Positions 25,816 through 35,046 of a stretch of 64,000 nt of DNA are shown piece after piece. The stretch lies in assembly GCF_000495795.1 (NCBI RefSeq), contig NZ_AWGD01000039.1:32889-96888 (forward strand). The letters are read 5' to 3'. Origin of the DNA: Asticcacaulis sp. AC460 (GTDB taxonomy: Bacteria; Pseudomonadota; Alphaproteobacteria; Caulobacterales; Caulobacteraceae). A model generated the notes under the pieces. The model worked only from the letters and a program-made list of their open reading frames with translations. It had not been told where the DNA came from and did not search any database. The position numbers and the translations under genes are program-made. The stretch's first letter is position 1; each line of letters begins with the position of its first letter.

Positions 25816-27246
25816 ATGTCCTCGACAACAAAGACCGTGAACATGGGTCTGGTCATGGGGCTCGCCATCGGCGCGGCTCTGGGCGGATTGCTGTTCGGCT
25901 ACGATACCGCCGTCATTTCCGGCGCGGTGGAAGCCATCGACCAAAATTTCGTTCAGCCACGTCACGACCTGTCGGAAATCGCCCGTAACGCGATGACCGG
26001 CAATGCCGTCGGCATCGCCCTCTGGGGCTGCTTCCTGGGCTCGCTGATCGCCGGCCCGCTGGCCACCGCGATCGGCCGCCGCACGGGCATGATGATCGCC
26101 GCCGTGATCTTTTTCATCTCGTCGATCCTGGCCGGGTATCCGGAATTGGGCCTCGCACCGATCGGCGGCATGGGCGTCGATGCGCTCAATCCGTTCCTGA
26201 TCTATCGCTTCCTGGGTGGTGTCGCCATCGGCATGGCGTCGCTGATTTCGCCGATGTACATCGCTGAAATCGCACCTGCCAAGCATCGCGGCCTGCTGGT
26301 GACCTTCCAGCAGATCGCCATCGTCGGCGGCATGCTGCTGGTCTATTTCGTCAACCTGAAGATCGGCGAAATGGGCGACGACGCCTGGGTGCTGTCGACC
26401 GGTTGGCGCTACATGCTGGCTTCGTGCGCGATCCCCGCCGGCCTGTTCTTCCTGGCCGCCTTCTTCATGCCCGACACGCCGCGCTGGTATGTCATGAAGG
26501 GCAAGGAAGACAAGGCCAAGGCGCTTTTGACCTCGCTGGACGGCGAAGAAGAAGCCAAGTCGACCCTGGCGGAAATCAAGGACAGCCTGACCCAGCATTC
26601 GGGTAAGCTCTTCTCGTTCGGCGCCGGTGTCATCGTCATCGGTGTCCTGCTCTCGGTCTTCCAGCAGTTCGTCGGCATCAACGCCGTGCTGTATTACGCC
26701 CCGCTGATGTTCAAGAACATGGGTTCGGGCACCGATACGGCACTGCTGCAAACCGTCATCGTCGGCGCGGCCAACGTGCTGTTCACCCTGGTTGCGACCG
26801 CCACGGTCGACCGCTGGGGCCGCAAGCCGCTGCTGATCCTGGGCGCCCTGATGATGGCCGTTTCGATGGCCGCCCTGGGCTACCTGTTCCAGAACCACAT
26901 CGAAGGTTCGGCGCTTCTGTACGCAGCCATCTTCTACATCGCCGGCTTTGCCCTGTCGTGGGGCCCGGTCGTTTGGGTGCTGCTGTCGGAAATGTTCCCG
27001 AACTCGATCAAGGGCCCGGCCATGGCCATCGCCGTCGCCGCCCAGTGGGTTTCGAACTACATCGTCACCGCGTCCTTCAAGGTCGTCGACGGCGATACCG
27101 CCATCAATGCCGTCTTCAACCACGGACTGAACTACTACGTCTACGCGGCCTTCTCGGTCCTGGCCGCCGTGTTCGTATGGAAGTTCGTGCCGGAAACCAA
27201 GGGCAAGACCCTGGAAGCCATCGAAGGCCTCTGGAAGAAGTCCTAA
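25816..27246 (+). CDS. Sugar porter, MFS (XylE/GLUT-type)
   Basis: 476 aa, twelve membrane segments. Sugar-porter signatures: GLLFGYDTAVISGAVEAID in segment 1, ATAIGRRTG, GVAIGMASLISPMYIAEIAP with RG after it, QQFVGINAVLYYAP, VDRWGRKPLL, GFALSWGPVVWVLLSEMFP and the C-terminal VPETKGKTLE. Proton-coupled D-xylose import is likely from its position right after xylXBCD and the operator at 25596; glucose or galactose transport cannot be excluded. Strong ribosome-binding site (AGGGAG, then AGAGG close to the ATG). Confidence 0.9.
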   Translation: MSSTTKTVNMGLVMGLAIGAALGGLLFGYDTAVISGAVEAIDQNFVQPRHDLSEIARNAMTGNAVGIALWGCFLGSLIAGPLATAIGRRTGMMIAAVIFFISSILAGYPELGLAPIGGMGVDALNPFLIYRFLGGVAIGMASLISPMYIAEIAPAKHRGLLVTFQQIAIVGGMLLVYFVNLKIGEMGDDAWVLSTGWRYMLASCAIPAGLFFLAAFFMPDTPRWYVMKGKEDKAKALLTSLDGEEEAKSTLAEIKDSLTQHSGKLFSFGAGVIVIGVLLSVFQQFVGINAVLYYAPLMFKNMGSGTDTALLQTVIVGAANVLFTLVATATVDRWGRKPLLILGALMMAVSMAALGYLFQNHIEGSALLYAAIFYIAGFALSWGPVVWVLLSEMFPNSIKGPAMAIAVAAQWVSNYIVTASFKVVDGDTAINAVFNHGLNYYVYAAFSVLAAVFVWKFVPETKGKTLEAIEGLWKKS

Positions 27247-27259
27247 TCAACGCGTAACC

Positions 27260-27282
27260 GGGCGGCCTGTGACAGGCCGCCC
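27260..27282. terminator. GC hairpin after the sugar porter
   Basis: GGGCGGCCT (27260-27268), loop GTGAC, AGGCCGCCC (27274-27282), then GCGTGTTTCTT. The U-tract is weak, so partial termination before the epimerase gene is likely. Confidence 0.6.
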
Positions 27283-27314
27283 GCGTGTTTCTTAAGCGAT
27301 AAAAAGAGAATTCT

Positions 27315-28166
27315 ATGCTGCGCTTAAGCTCTAACGAGACCACGCTGGATATCTGCCCCGAGGTTGCGGGCAGTATCTGGCGTTTCGTGCATCAGGGGCG
27401 GGACATCATGCGGCCGACGGCCGACGGGACGACCGACGCCCTGATGACGGCCAGTTTTCCGCTGGTGCCGTATTGCAACCGCATCCGTAACGGCGAGTTC
27501 GCTTTCGAAGGCAAGAAGGTACGGTTGTCGCCCAATCTTGGCAACGGCCATCCGCATCCGCTGCACGGCCAGGGCTGGCGGCAGGTCTGGCAGGTCATCG
27601 AAACCTCGGCGACCCGGGCGGTGCTGTCCTATGTCCACGACGCCGATGAATGGCCTTGGGCCTATGAGGCGGTGTTGGTCTATGAATTGCGGCCGGCCGG
27701 TCTGCGGGCCTATCTCAGCGTCAAGAACCTGTCGCGCAACACCATGCCGGCGGGACTGGGTTTCCATCCTTATTTCAACCGCACCCGCCAGACACGGCTG
27801 AAGGCGGTGACGACGGGGATCTGGCGCGCCGATGACGACTGTTTGCCGGTGTCGTGGCATGCCGGCGTACTGCGCAAGGACTGGTCGCAGGGGGACCTGG
27901 TCGATCACGAAGTGGCGATCGATCACTGCTATACCGGTTTTGGGGGACGGGCCGAGATTTTCGAAGGCGAGCGGTCGGTGTTGACCTTACGGGCATCGCC
28001 GGACTGCAAGTGGATGCATGTCTTCGCGCCGCTGGATCATCTGGACTTCTTCTGCGTCGAGCCGGTCAACCATATGCCGGATCCGTTCAATCAACCGAAC
28101 TCGGGGTTGAAGTGCCTGAAGGCGGGGGAGACCTCGATGGTGTGGATGGACATCGCCGTAAATTAA
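27315..28166 (+). CDS. Aldose 1-epimerase family protein
   Basis: 283 aa galactose-mutarotase-like protein. It lacks a signal peptide, so it is cytoplasmic. Family features are PYCNRIRNGEF and the histidine region GHPHPLHGQGWRQ near residues 76-90, LGFHPYFN, and a C-terminal strand with DFFCVEPVNHMPDPFN, which supplies the catalytic Glu. Behind the xylose genes it probably interconverts anomers of the imported sugar for XylB. It is 68 bp after the porter. The stop codon merges with a repeat element (TAATGGGG). Confidence 0.87.
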   Translation: MLRLSSNETTLDICPEVAGSIWRFVHQGRDIMRPTADGTTDALMTASFPLVPYCNRIRNGEFAFEGKKVRLSPNLGNGHPHPLHGQGWRQVWQVIETSATRAVLSYVHDADEWPWAYEAVLVYELRPAGLRAYLSVKNLSRNTMPAGLGFHPYFNRTRQTRLKAVTTGIWRADDDCLPVSWHAGVLRKDWSQGDLVDHEVAIDHCYTGFGGRAEIFEGERSVLTLRASPDCKWMHVFAPLDHLDFFCVEPVNHMPDPFNQPNSGLKCLKAGETSMVWMDIAVN

Positions 28167-28287
28167 TGGGGTTTGGGGCCCGCGGCCCCAAGTCTTCCCC
28201 TTCCTTACTTTAACTTCGCCCTCAAAGGGGCGAAGTTAAAGTAAGGAAAAAGAAAGATTTATGGGGCCGCAGGCCCCAAACCCCATT
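28165..28287. repeat. Nested GGGGCC hairpin element, full copy
   Basis: Outer 16-bp perfect inverted repeat (28165-28180 with 28272-28287). Inside are two GC hairpins (28175-28189 and 28263-28277) and, in the middle, a perfect 21-bp stem (28201-28221 with 28228-28248, loop TCAAAG). Its left end is nearly the same as the sequence after rpoD at 6841. It fills the whole gap between the convergent epimerase and GH95 genes and probably terminates both. Confidence 0.85.
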
Positions 28288-28290
28288 TGT

Positions 28291-30618
28291 TTACAGCGTG
28301 TAGACCTTCCCTGCGTGGAGCGTAACGTCGCCCGATAGGGACAGAGTCTGGCCAGCCGGCGGAACAATGCGCAGGCTGACCGTCTGTTCGGGTTTCAGCA
28401 CAAGCGCCGTCACCTGGTGATCCGCCCAGCTCATATCGACCGTCAGGCCACCACGGGCGCGGACGCCCTTGATGTGGCCGCGCCCCCAGGCCGTCGGCAG
28501 GGCCGGCAGCAGGCGCAGTTCCCCGTCATGGCTTTGCAGCAGCATTTCGGCGATCGCCGCCGTCGCGCCCAGATTGCCGTCGATCTGGAAGATCGGATTG
28601 TCCGACGGCGAATAGACGTCCAGCAGGTTGGAGCTGGTAGACTCACTTAGCAGCTTTTGCAGCATCCCGAAGGCGTCGTCGCCCTGGGCCAGCCGGGCAT
28701 AGAACATTGCCAGCCAGGCGCAGCTCCAGCCGGTATGGCCGCCGCCGTGTTTCAGGCGTTCCGAAATCGTCTTGCGCGCGGCGTCGGCGAAGTCAGGCGT
28801 GCGGCGGACATCGATGTCCAGTCCCGGATAGAGGGCGAACAACTGCGACATGTGGCGATGGCCGGGTTCATGCTCGACCAGGGCTTCGCTCCATTCCATG
28901 ACGCGGCCATCGGCGCCAATCCGCAGCGGCGCCAGCCGCCCCAGCGCGGCCTGACAGGCCTGGGCCAGATCCGCCTCGACACCGCACAGCCGGGCGGCTT
29001 CGGCGGTGCAGAACAGCACCGTCCGCGCCATGGATTGCGCCATGGCGCAACCCATATCGACATAGCCCGGCGTGCCGTCGCTCTGGACGTAACTGTTTTC
29101 CGGCGAACTGGCCGGACCGGACACCAACTGACCGGTGCGGAGATCTTCGACCAGATAGGACAGGGTAAAGCGGGCGCAGGCCTTGAAGAAGGGCAGGGCG
29201 CGCTCACGCAGGAAGACCTTGTCGCGGCTGTATTGATAGTGCTCCCAGTAGTGCAGGCACAGCCAGGCCAGGCCGTCGGGCCACAGGCCGTACTGGATGT
29301 GGCCGTCCAGCGCCGTATGACCCCACGGATTGGTGGTATAGTGGGCAACGGCGCCTTCGCAGCCATAGGCGATCCGTGCCGTGGCCTCGCCGGACGGCAA
29401 AAGACGTTCGGCATAGTCGAATAGGTTGGCGTGCAAGGCACCCAGGCCACAGACCTCTGCCGGCCAGAAGTTCATATTGATGTTGATATTGATATGGTAG
29501 TCCGCGCTCCACGGCGGCGTGAAACCGTCCGCCCACAGGCCCTGAAGGTTGGGTGGAAGCGAGCCGGAACGGCACGAACCGATCAACAGATAGCGGCCAA
29601 AGTTGAAGTAGCTTTCGACCAGGGCGGCCGAAACCGGCGCGTCCTTCGCCGCGGCGACCTGATCGGGCGTCAGGGCCGGCGCAGCCCCGTCCCCCAACGA
29701 CAGGTCGACCGCATCGAACAGCGCCGCATGGTCCGCGGCCTGACGTTTGACGAGGTTGTTCCATGACGTGCCGCGGACCTTGGTCTGAGCCTCCCTCGCG
29801 GCCGGAAGCGGATCGCCACCGAACAGGTCTGTCGCCGCCGTCAGTTTCAGCACAACCGCCCGGGCGCCGGCAATCCGCACGCCGTCGGTGATGGTCTCTG
29901 CCCGGCCGCCTTCGGTTTCCCAACCGAGCACCGAGGCAAACCGAGTGCCGTAGGGCATGGGCAGACCGGTCAGGAGGATCTGGTCCGCTTCAGCCGACGT
30001 GACCGCGTCCTGGCTGCGCGTCAGGCGTGCCGTGAGGTGAAGGCCTTCCGGCGCGGTGGTTTCGAGACGTACCAGCAGGACCTGATCCGGGAAGGACGCC
30101 AGAACGGTGCGCTTGTAGACCGCCTTGCCGATGCGGTAGCTGACGCGCGCCTGGCCCTTGGCCATGTCCAGTTCGCGCCGGTAGTCTTCAACGGCGTCGC
30201 CATGATCGAACTTCAGGTCGAGATCGCCCAGCATCTGATAGGAGCCGAAGTCCTCGCCCTTCATCGGCTGCATCATCTGCGCCTGCGCGAGTTTGTTGGC
30301 GGCGATGCGATCGCCGCTGAACAGGAGGCGGCGGACTTCCGGCAGAGCGTCGCGGGTGGTCGTCGGATTGTCTTCGACGGTCCGGCCCGACCACAGTTCG
30401 ATATTGTTCAGTTGCAGGCGCTCTTCGCGCACGCCGCCGAAAACCATGGCGCCGAGCCGTCCATTGCCGATCGGTAAAGCTTCGATCCAGCGATGGGCGG
30501 GCGTGGCGAAGCGAAGGGTTTTCGCCCCGCCAAGATCGGATGCCGCCTGGCTCAGCGACGGCAGGAGGTAGAGGGCCGGAGCGGCCGCGAGTATGTTCCG
30601 GCGTGTCGGTTGTGACAT
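28291..30618 (-). CDS. Exported alpha-L-fucosidase, GH95
   Basis: 775 aa. GH95 inverting fucosidases remove alpha-1,2-linked L-fucose, for example from xyloglucan. N terminus [20 protein letters not shown] is Tat-like. The N-terminal beta domain contains [19 protein letters not shown] and [10 protein letters not shown]; the (alpha/alpha)6 domain has [26 protein letters not shown] and [24 protein letters not shown] with the catalytic Glu region; [16 protein letters not shown] and [20 protein letters not shown] are also classic. A second fucosidase besides GH29 in the same window indicates two linkages or substrates. It is separately transcribed, convergent with the epimerase. Confidence 0.93.
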   Translation of the reverse strand: MSQPTRRNILAAAPALYLLPSLSQAASDLGGAKTLRFATPAHRWIEALPIGNGRLGAMVFGGVREERLQLNNIELWSGRTVEDNPTTTRDALPEVRRLLFSGDRIAANKLAQAQMMQPMKGEDFGSYQMLGDLDLKFDHGDAVEDYRRELDMAKGQARVSYRIGKAVYKRTVLASFPDQVLLVRLETTAPEGLHLTARLTRSQDAVTSAEADQILLTGLPMPYGTRFASVLGWETEGGRAETITDGVRIAGARAVVLKLTAATDLFGGDPLPAAREAQTKVRGTSWNNLVKRQAADHAALFDAVDLSLGDGAAPALTPDQVAAAKDAPVSAALVESYFNFGRYLLIGSCRSGSLPPNLQGLWADGFTPPWSADYHINININMNFWPAEVCGLGALHANLFDYAERLLPSGEATARIAYGCEGAVAHYTTNPWGHTALDGHIQYGLWPDGLAWLCLHYWEHYQYSRDKVFLRERALPFFKACARFTLSYLVEDLRTGQLVSGPASSPENSYVQSDGTPGYVDMGCAMAQSMARTVLFCTAEAARLCGVEADLAQACQAALGRLAPLRIGADGRVMEWSEALVEHEPGHRHMSQLFALYPGLDIDVRRTPDFADAARKTISERLKHGGGHTGWSCAWLAMFYARLAQGDDAFGMLQKLLSESTSSNLLDVYSPSDNPIFQIDGNLGATAAIAEMLLQSHDGELRLLPALPTAWGRGHIKGVRARGGLTVDMSWADHQVTALVLKPEQTVSLRIVPPAGQTLSLSGDVTLHAGKVYTL

Positions 30619-30764
30619 CTTTTGCCCCTGTGCGGTTCTGCGATAAAGGGTGCATTAGGCGGGAAAGGGAGCCCCCTGTCTATAGTAAACATGTTTCATA
30701 TATGATTGTAATAATTGCATATTTTCCAAATTTGAGAGGTGTGGTGACGGGCGTGGGCGGGGCG

Positions 30765-31505
30765 CTAATGCGCCGCCGCCTCGATCACCTCTACGACCGC
30801 TTCAGGCTGTGAAATCAAGCCGGCATGGCTGGCCTTGACCTCGACCGTGGTGGCCTTCATCCGGCCGGCAAACAGATGTTGTACCTGCGCCGGGATCGTC
30901 CGGTCCTCGGTCATTACCGCGTAGAAGGTGGGCTTGACCTTCCAGGCGGCGACCACCGATGCCGTACCAAAGCTGGCGGAGTTGACCGGCCTTTGGCGCG
31001 CGGCCAGCGCCTGGGCTTCGTCCACCGGCAGGTCGCCGGCAAACACCGCCGGGAACGCAGCCGGGTCGATCGTCAGATAGCCCCGGTTGTCCGGACGTAT
31101 CGCCTTGACGCCATCGCTGGGCGGGCCGCCCTGTGACAGGGATGCGATCGACTCGCCTTGATCCGGCGCGAAAGCTGCGACATAGACCAGCCACTTAACC
31201 TTGGGACTGTCACCGGCTTCGCCGATGACCGCGCCGCCCCAGGAATGGCCGACCAGCACCACAGGACCGTCCTGGGCGTCGATGGCGGCCCGCGTAGCTG
31301 CGACATCGTCGGCCAGCGAGGTCAGCGGAATTTCCACCGCCGTAACGGCATAACCTTTGGCAACCAGGCCGGCCTTGACCTTGTCCCAACTGCTGGCGTC
31401 GGCAAAGGCGCCGTGCACCAGGACGACATGGTCTTTCGCCGCAGCCGGCGTGATGGCCAATACTGAAGCCCCGGCGACCAGGGCAGTTAAAAGCAACGAT
31501 TTCAT
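30765..31505 (-). CDS. Exported alpha/beta hydrolase
   Basis: 246 aa with signal peptide MKSLLLTALVAGASVLAITPAAA. The fold is shown by VVLVHGAFADASSWDKV (oxyanion region), the nucleophile elbow GHSWGGAVIGEA and a C-terminal His in VKASHAGLISQPEAV. The family contains esterases and salicylate-esterase-like proteins; the substrate is unknown. It begins 17 bp after the SDR stop on the same strand, so the two form an operon, divergent from the LysR gene. Confidence 0.87.
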   Translation of the reverse strand: MKSLLLTALVAGASVLAITPAAAKDHVVLVHGAFADASSWDKVKAGLVAKGYAVTAVEIPLTSLADDVAATRAAIDAQDGPVVLVGHSWGGAVIGEAGDSPKVKWLVYVAAFAPDQGESIASLSQGGPPSDGVKAIRPDNRGYLTIDPAAFPAVFAGDLPVDEAQALAARQRPVNSASFGTASVVAAWKVKPTFYAVMTEDRTIPAQVQHLFAGRMKATTVEVKASHAGLISQPEAVVEVIEAAAH

Positions 31506-31522
31506 AACGTGTTTTCCTTTCC

Positions 31523-32242
31523 TTACTGAGCCAGATAGCCGCCATCGATCACCAGTTCGGTGCCGGTGACGAAGCTTGATTCATCGGACGCCAGGTACAG
31601 GGCGCCATACGCGATCTCCATCGGCGTCCCGCCGCGCTTCATCGGTGTCGAGGCGATGACCACCGTATTGAGGTCCGGCGCCTGGGCGTCGGTCAACGGC
31701 GTGTGGATAAAGCCCGGATGGAGCGAATTGACGCGGATGCCGGCACCGACATAGGTCAGGGCCGCATTCTTCGACATGTTACGCACGGCGCCCTTGGCGG
31801 CTTGGTACGAATGGGCGCCGGCAACCCCTGCATTGCCCCAGATCGACGAAATGTTGATGATCGATCCCGGATTACGGCCGCGCATCGCACGGGCCGCTTC
31901 ACACATGCCGAGGAAGACGCCGGTCTGGTCGACGGCAATCATCCTGTCCCAGGCCTTCACTTCCAGTTCGTGCAGCGGCTCATAGGCAATGATGCCGGCA
32001 TTGTTGACCAGCACATCGAGGCGGCTGTGCTTGGCGATGATGCCCGAGACTATCTGCGCCCAGGCGTCCTCGCTTGTCACATCCAGTTCCGCGGCCTCGA
32101 TGCCGGCAGGGTAGCCTTGGGCGGGAGTGGTGATATCGCTGGCGATGACGGTAGAGCCTTCGCGGGCGAACAGTTCGGCGACGGCATAGCCGATGCCGCT
32201 GGCGGCGCCGATGACCAGCGCGATCTTTCCTTGCAGTCTCAT
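31523..32242 (-). CDS. Short-chain dehydrogenase/reductase
   Basis: 239 aa. NAD(P)-binding motif GAASGIGYAVAELFA near residue 13, NNAGI, catalytic Ser in INISSIWGNAG and the Tyr/Lys pair in YQAAKGAV. Family-typical C terminus ASDESSFVTGTELVIDGGYL. The substrate is unknown. First gene of an operon with the alpha/beta hydrolase; divergent from a LysR regulator, the standard arrangement for a LysR-controlled target. Confidence 0.9.
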   Translation of the reverse strand: MRLQGKIALVIGAASGIGYAVAELFAREGSTVIASDITTPAQGYPAGIEAAELDVTSEDAWAQIVSGIIAKHSRLDVLVNNAGIIAYEPLHELEVKAWDRMIAVDQTGVFLGMCEAARAMRGRNPGSIINISSIWGNAGVAGAHSYQAAKGAVRNMSKNAALTYVGAGIRVNSLHPGFIHTPLTDAQAPDLNTVVIASTPMKRGGTPMEIAYGALYLASDESSFVTGTELVIDGGYLAQ

Positions 32243-32328
32243 GTGGCAGGTCCTTCTGTCGGTCCAGAGCCCGTTGCTCTGGGATGACCGGAAGATGCGC
32301 CTCAGCCGGTTATTTCTAAAATTTATTT

Positions 32329-32361
32329 GTTATATTTCAGATATTCATATGACATTATAAC
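32329..32361. promoter_or_regulatory. AT-rich divergent region with inverted repeat (LysR site?)
   Basis: GTTATA (32329-32334) and TATAAC (32356-32361) form a widely spaced inverted repeat in the AT-rich gap between the SDR and LysR genes. LysR proteins often bind such sites between themselves and their target. The right arm ends three bases before the LysR ATG. Confidence 0.35.
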
Positions 32362-32364
32362 TGG

Positions 32365-33279
32365 ATGCGTTACGACCTGAACCTGCTGCCGGTGTTTGTC
32401 GCCCTGATGGAGGAGCGCAATGTCAGCCGCGCCGCCGAACGGCTGGGCATTACCCAGCCGGCGCTGTCGAATGCGCTCAACCGCCTGCGCGAGACGATGC
32501 GCGATCCGCTGTTCATCCGCGAACGCTACGGCATGAAGCCGACCCAGATGGCCGAGGCCCTGGCGCCGGTGATCCAGTCGGCCCTGGCGGGCATAGACGA
32601 TGCCGTTCGCGGTCAGCAGGATTTCGATCCGGCGCAATCGACGCGGATGTTCACCATCGCGTCGAACTCCTATGTCGAATATGTGCTGATGCCGACCATC
32701 GTGGCGCGGCTGCGCGAGCGCGCCCCGGACGTGCGGTTGCGGTTGATCCCCTTCGCCAACGATCCGACCGAAGCGGGCGCCATGTCGGGTGATACCGACC
32801 TGGTCCTGGGCCGTATCGTCGATGCGCCGGATAATCTGGTGGTCCAGCATCTGATGGACGACGGCCTGGCCTGCATGGTTCGCACCGACCATCCCGATGT
32901 TCACGACACTCTGTCACGTGCTGAGTATGAGGCGTTGAAGCACGTCAATGTCCTGCCGCCGGGTGGGCGTCTGCGCGCCGGCCTATTCGTGGCGCTGGAG
33001 CAGAAGGAGATCAAGCGCGAGGTCGCCGTGTCGGTGACGCATTTCCTGGCTGTGCCGGAGATGATCGCAGCGACCGACTACTGCACGACCTTGCCGGCGC
33101 GGATCAGCCACCATTTGGCGCGCGATCCGCGGCTAAAGGTGGTGCCGGCGCCGGTCGATTTCGGCACCTTTCCGGTGCAGTTGGCCTGGCATGTCCGCTA
33201 CCGCCACGACCCAGCACACCGTTGGTTACGGGCGCTGATCGCCGAAATGACGAAAGACGTCGTGGAAGCGACGTCCTGA
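32365..33279 (+). CDS. LysR-family transcriptional regulator
   Basis: 304 aa. Starts MRYDLNLLPVFVALMEERNV, the form seen in the NodD/LeuO-like branch of LysR proteins, with helix-turn-helix SRAAERLGITQPALSNALNRL and a two-lobed effector domain (TIASNSYVEYVLMPTIVARL, FLAVPEMIAATDYCTTLPAR). It very probably controls the divergent SDR-hydrolase operon. The inducer is unknown. No strong ribosome-binding site is seen upstream. Confidence 0.9.
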   Translation: MRYDLNLLPVFVALMEERNVSRAAERLGITQPALSNALNRLRETMRDPLFIRERYGMKPTQMAEALAPVIQSALAGIDDAVRGQQDFDPAQSTRMFTIASNSYVEYVLMPTIVARLRERAPDVRLRLIPFANDPTEAGAMSGDTDLVLGRIVDAPDNLVVQHLMDDGLACMVRTDHPDVHDTLSRAEYEALKHVNVLPPGGRLRAGLFVALEQKEIKREVAVSVTHFLAVPEMIAATDYCTTLPARISHHLARDPRLKVVPAPVDFGTFPVQLAWHVRYRHDPAHRWLRALIAEMTKDVVEATS

Positions 33280-33289
33280 GATCGCGGCT

Positions 33290-34093
33290 CTAATCCGCCT
33301 CGGCCAGTTGGCGGCATATGGCGGCGGTATGGTCATTGGCCGGATAGGTGCAGTCGATGCGCAGTTCATCCAGCGAAGGCGTCAGCGGTGCGGCGAAGGT
33401 GGTGATCGTCTCGAAGAAGCTGAGCGTGCCCATGGGCGAGAGGAAGTCGATGGTCAGGACCGGGTGGACGTCGCTGCCGATCATCGGTCGGCGCCATTCT
33501 GCCGGAACCCCGGGATAGGCCAGGATTTCCTCGAACAGGTCGCGGGCGGTCTGGTTGCCGGCCGTGGCGGTCATTTCGTCGCGCAGGCGGCGCAGAAACC
33601 AGGCCGCCACGTCCGGCCAGTTGGCGATCACCGGACGCAGATCCTCGGGATCGAAGACCTGGCGCAGCAGATTGTCGTGTTTGGGCGGCTTTCCGCCCGA
33701 TATCAGCCCGCCGATGCGCACCGCCGACGGGTTCATGTCCAGGATGTCGAAATTACGGTTGAGGACGAAGGCCGGATACGGGTTCTGATGCTCCAGGATG
33801 AGGGCCACGGCGTCGCGCATGCGTTCGAGAGCCGGGGAGGCGAGATCGCTTTCCGGGTGCTGTGGCGCGAACCCGGCAGCCAGCAAAAGGGCGTTGCGCT
33901 CACGCAGCGATACTCGCAGCGAATCGGCCAGCCGTCCGACCGCCTCACGCGAGGCCTTGGCCCTGCCGACCTCGATAAAGCCGAGATGGCGGGCGGAGAT
34001 GCCGCAGTCGAGCGCCAGGTCGAGCTGGCTCATGCGCCGGGCAGCGCGCCAGTCACGCAGCAGAAGACCTATGGGAGGGTAGGTGATGGTCAT
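33290..34093 (-). CDS. XRE-family regulator with MmyB-like ligand domain
   Basis: 267 aa. N-terminal helix-turn-helix (LLRDWRAARRMSQLDLALDC, GISARHLGFIEVGRAKASRE) followed by a PAS-like MmyB domain with PAFVLNRNFDILDMNPSAV and a C-terminal SPMGTLSFFETITTFAAP strand. In many proteobacteria such regulators sit beside a small dehydrogenase or detoxification gene that they control. Here it is divergent from the DUF1579-like gene and 90 bp from it. It ends 10 bp from the LysR gene's end, convergent. Confidence 0.88.
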   Translation of the reverse strand: MTITYPPIGLLLRDWRAARRMSQLDLALDCGISARHLGFIEVGRAKASREAVGRLADSLRVSLRERNALLLAAGFAPQHPESDLASPALERMRDAVALILEHQNPYPAFVLNRNFDILDMNPSAVRIGGLISGGKPPKHDNLLRQVFDPEDLRPVIANWPDVAAWFLRRLRDEMTATAGNQTARDLFEEILAYPGVPAEWRRPMIGSDVHPVLTIDFLSPMGTLSFFETITTFAAPLTPSLDELRIDCTYPANDHTAAICRQLAEAD

Positions 34094-34183
34094 GGCGCTG
34101 GCTTAGCACACTGACGACCTGTCAGGTAGTTGAGACACCGACCCACGTGTGAGACCGGTTATCCGTATCAGAAGGAGACCGGA

Positions 34184-34702
34184 ATGAAGCCTGTTCTTGG
34201 GTTGCTGGCCATAGCGATGTTGATGCCCGTGGCGGCCGTGGCGCAGACGCCAGACCCGCAGCATCGGATGCTGACTGGGCTGGCCGGAGCATGGGACGTG
34301 AAACAGTCGCTGTGGCTGGCCCCGGCGAAGGACCCGAAGATCGACTCCGGTACGGCCGATTTCGCCATGGTGCTCAATGGACGGCATCTGCGCCAGACCC
34401 TGCGCATCGCGGACGGTACCGGTTTCGAAGGCCTGGGCTATATCGGTTTCGACGGCGGGGCGTTCTTCACGACCTGGATGGACGTCAACTTCCCGGGCAT
34501 GGTGCTTGCCAGGGGGGATTGCGACCTGAACACCCCAGCCTGCACCTTTAGCGGCGAGATGGCGATGCCAGGCGGTCCGGCCATGCCGGTGCGAGAGACG
34601 CTGACCATCACCGACCCGGCGCATATGCGCTACGAATTTTACGAAACGCGCGGTGGCGTTGAGGCTCTGGCGGTTCGCCTCGATTATTCGCGCACAAAAT
34701 AA
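34184..34702 (+). CDS. DUF1579-like secreted protein
   Basis: 172 aa from the ATG at 34184, which follows GAAGGAGA. Signal peptide KPVLGLLAIAMLMPVAAVAQ. The mature part is a lipocalin-like beta barrel: LTGLAGAWDVKQSLWLAP, ADFAMVLNGRHLRQTLRI, GFEGLGYIGFDGGAFFTTWMD and a C-terminal RYEFYE strand, the pattern of DUF1579 proteins. Two cysteines (GDCDLNTPACTF) could pair. Function unknown. Probably under control of the divergent XRE regulator. Confidence 0.75.
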   Translation: MKPVLGLLAIAMLMPVAAVAQTPDPQHRMLTGLAGAWDVKQSLWLAPAKDPKIDSGTADFAMVLNGRHLRQTLRIADGTGFEGLGYIGFDGGAFFTTWMDVNFPGMVLARGDCDLNTPACTFSGEMAMPGGPAMPVRETLTITDPAHMRYEFYETRGGVEALAVRLDYSRTK

Positions 34703-34722
34703 ATGGATATTTGCGTGCGGGG

Positions 34723-34762
34723 CATGGTCATGTTATATGACTGGTTATATAAAATGACCATG
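34723..34762. promoter_or_regulatory. Inverted-repeat operator/promoter of toxin-antitoxin module
   Basis: CATGGTCAT (34723-34731) and ATGACCATG (34754-34762) form a perfect 9-bp inverted repeat separated by 22 bp. Between them lie two TTATAT(A) repeats that can act as -10 elements. It ends 14 bp before the antitoxin ATG. Autoregulation of Phd-type modules by the antitoxin-toxin complex at such palindromes is well known. Confidence 0.6.
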
Positions 34763-34776
34763 TCCAGGCGGCGTCC

Positions 34777-35046
34777 ATGTTTCACTCTAGAACGATCAGT
34801 GCGACGGAATTCAAGGCCAAGTGCCTCGATATCCTTGACCGGCTTGCTACGTCCGAACTGGATGAAGTGATCATTACCAAGCGTGGCAAGACGGTTGCCG
34901 TTCTGACGCCGCCGAAGACGGAGGCCGAAGCCGTGAAGTCATTGCATGGCTTCATGCGCGGTTCCGTGGTTATCCCCGATGGGGTGGATTTGACCGCACC
35001 CGTTAGCGACGACTTCGACGCTGGCAACGGGTTATTGCACGGATGA
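34777..35046 (+). CDS. Type II antitoxin, Phd/YefM family
   Basis: 89 aa. The N-terminal DNA-binding domain of the family is clear: RTISATEFKAKCLDILDRLA, then VIITKRGKTVAVLTPPK. The variable C-terminal part (EAVKSLHGFMRGSVVIPDGV) should wrap the toxin. Its stop overlaps the toxin start in ATGA, giving coupled synthesis. Lower GC than flanking housekeeping genes fits an accessory module. Confidence 0.92.
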   Translation: MFHSRTISATEFKAKCLDILDRLATSELDEVIITKRGKTVAVLTPPKTEAEAVKSLHGFMRGSVVIPDGVDLTAPVSDDFDAGNGLLHG

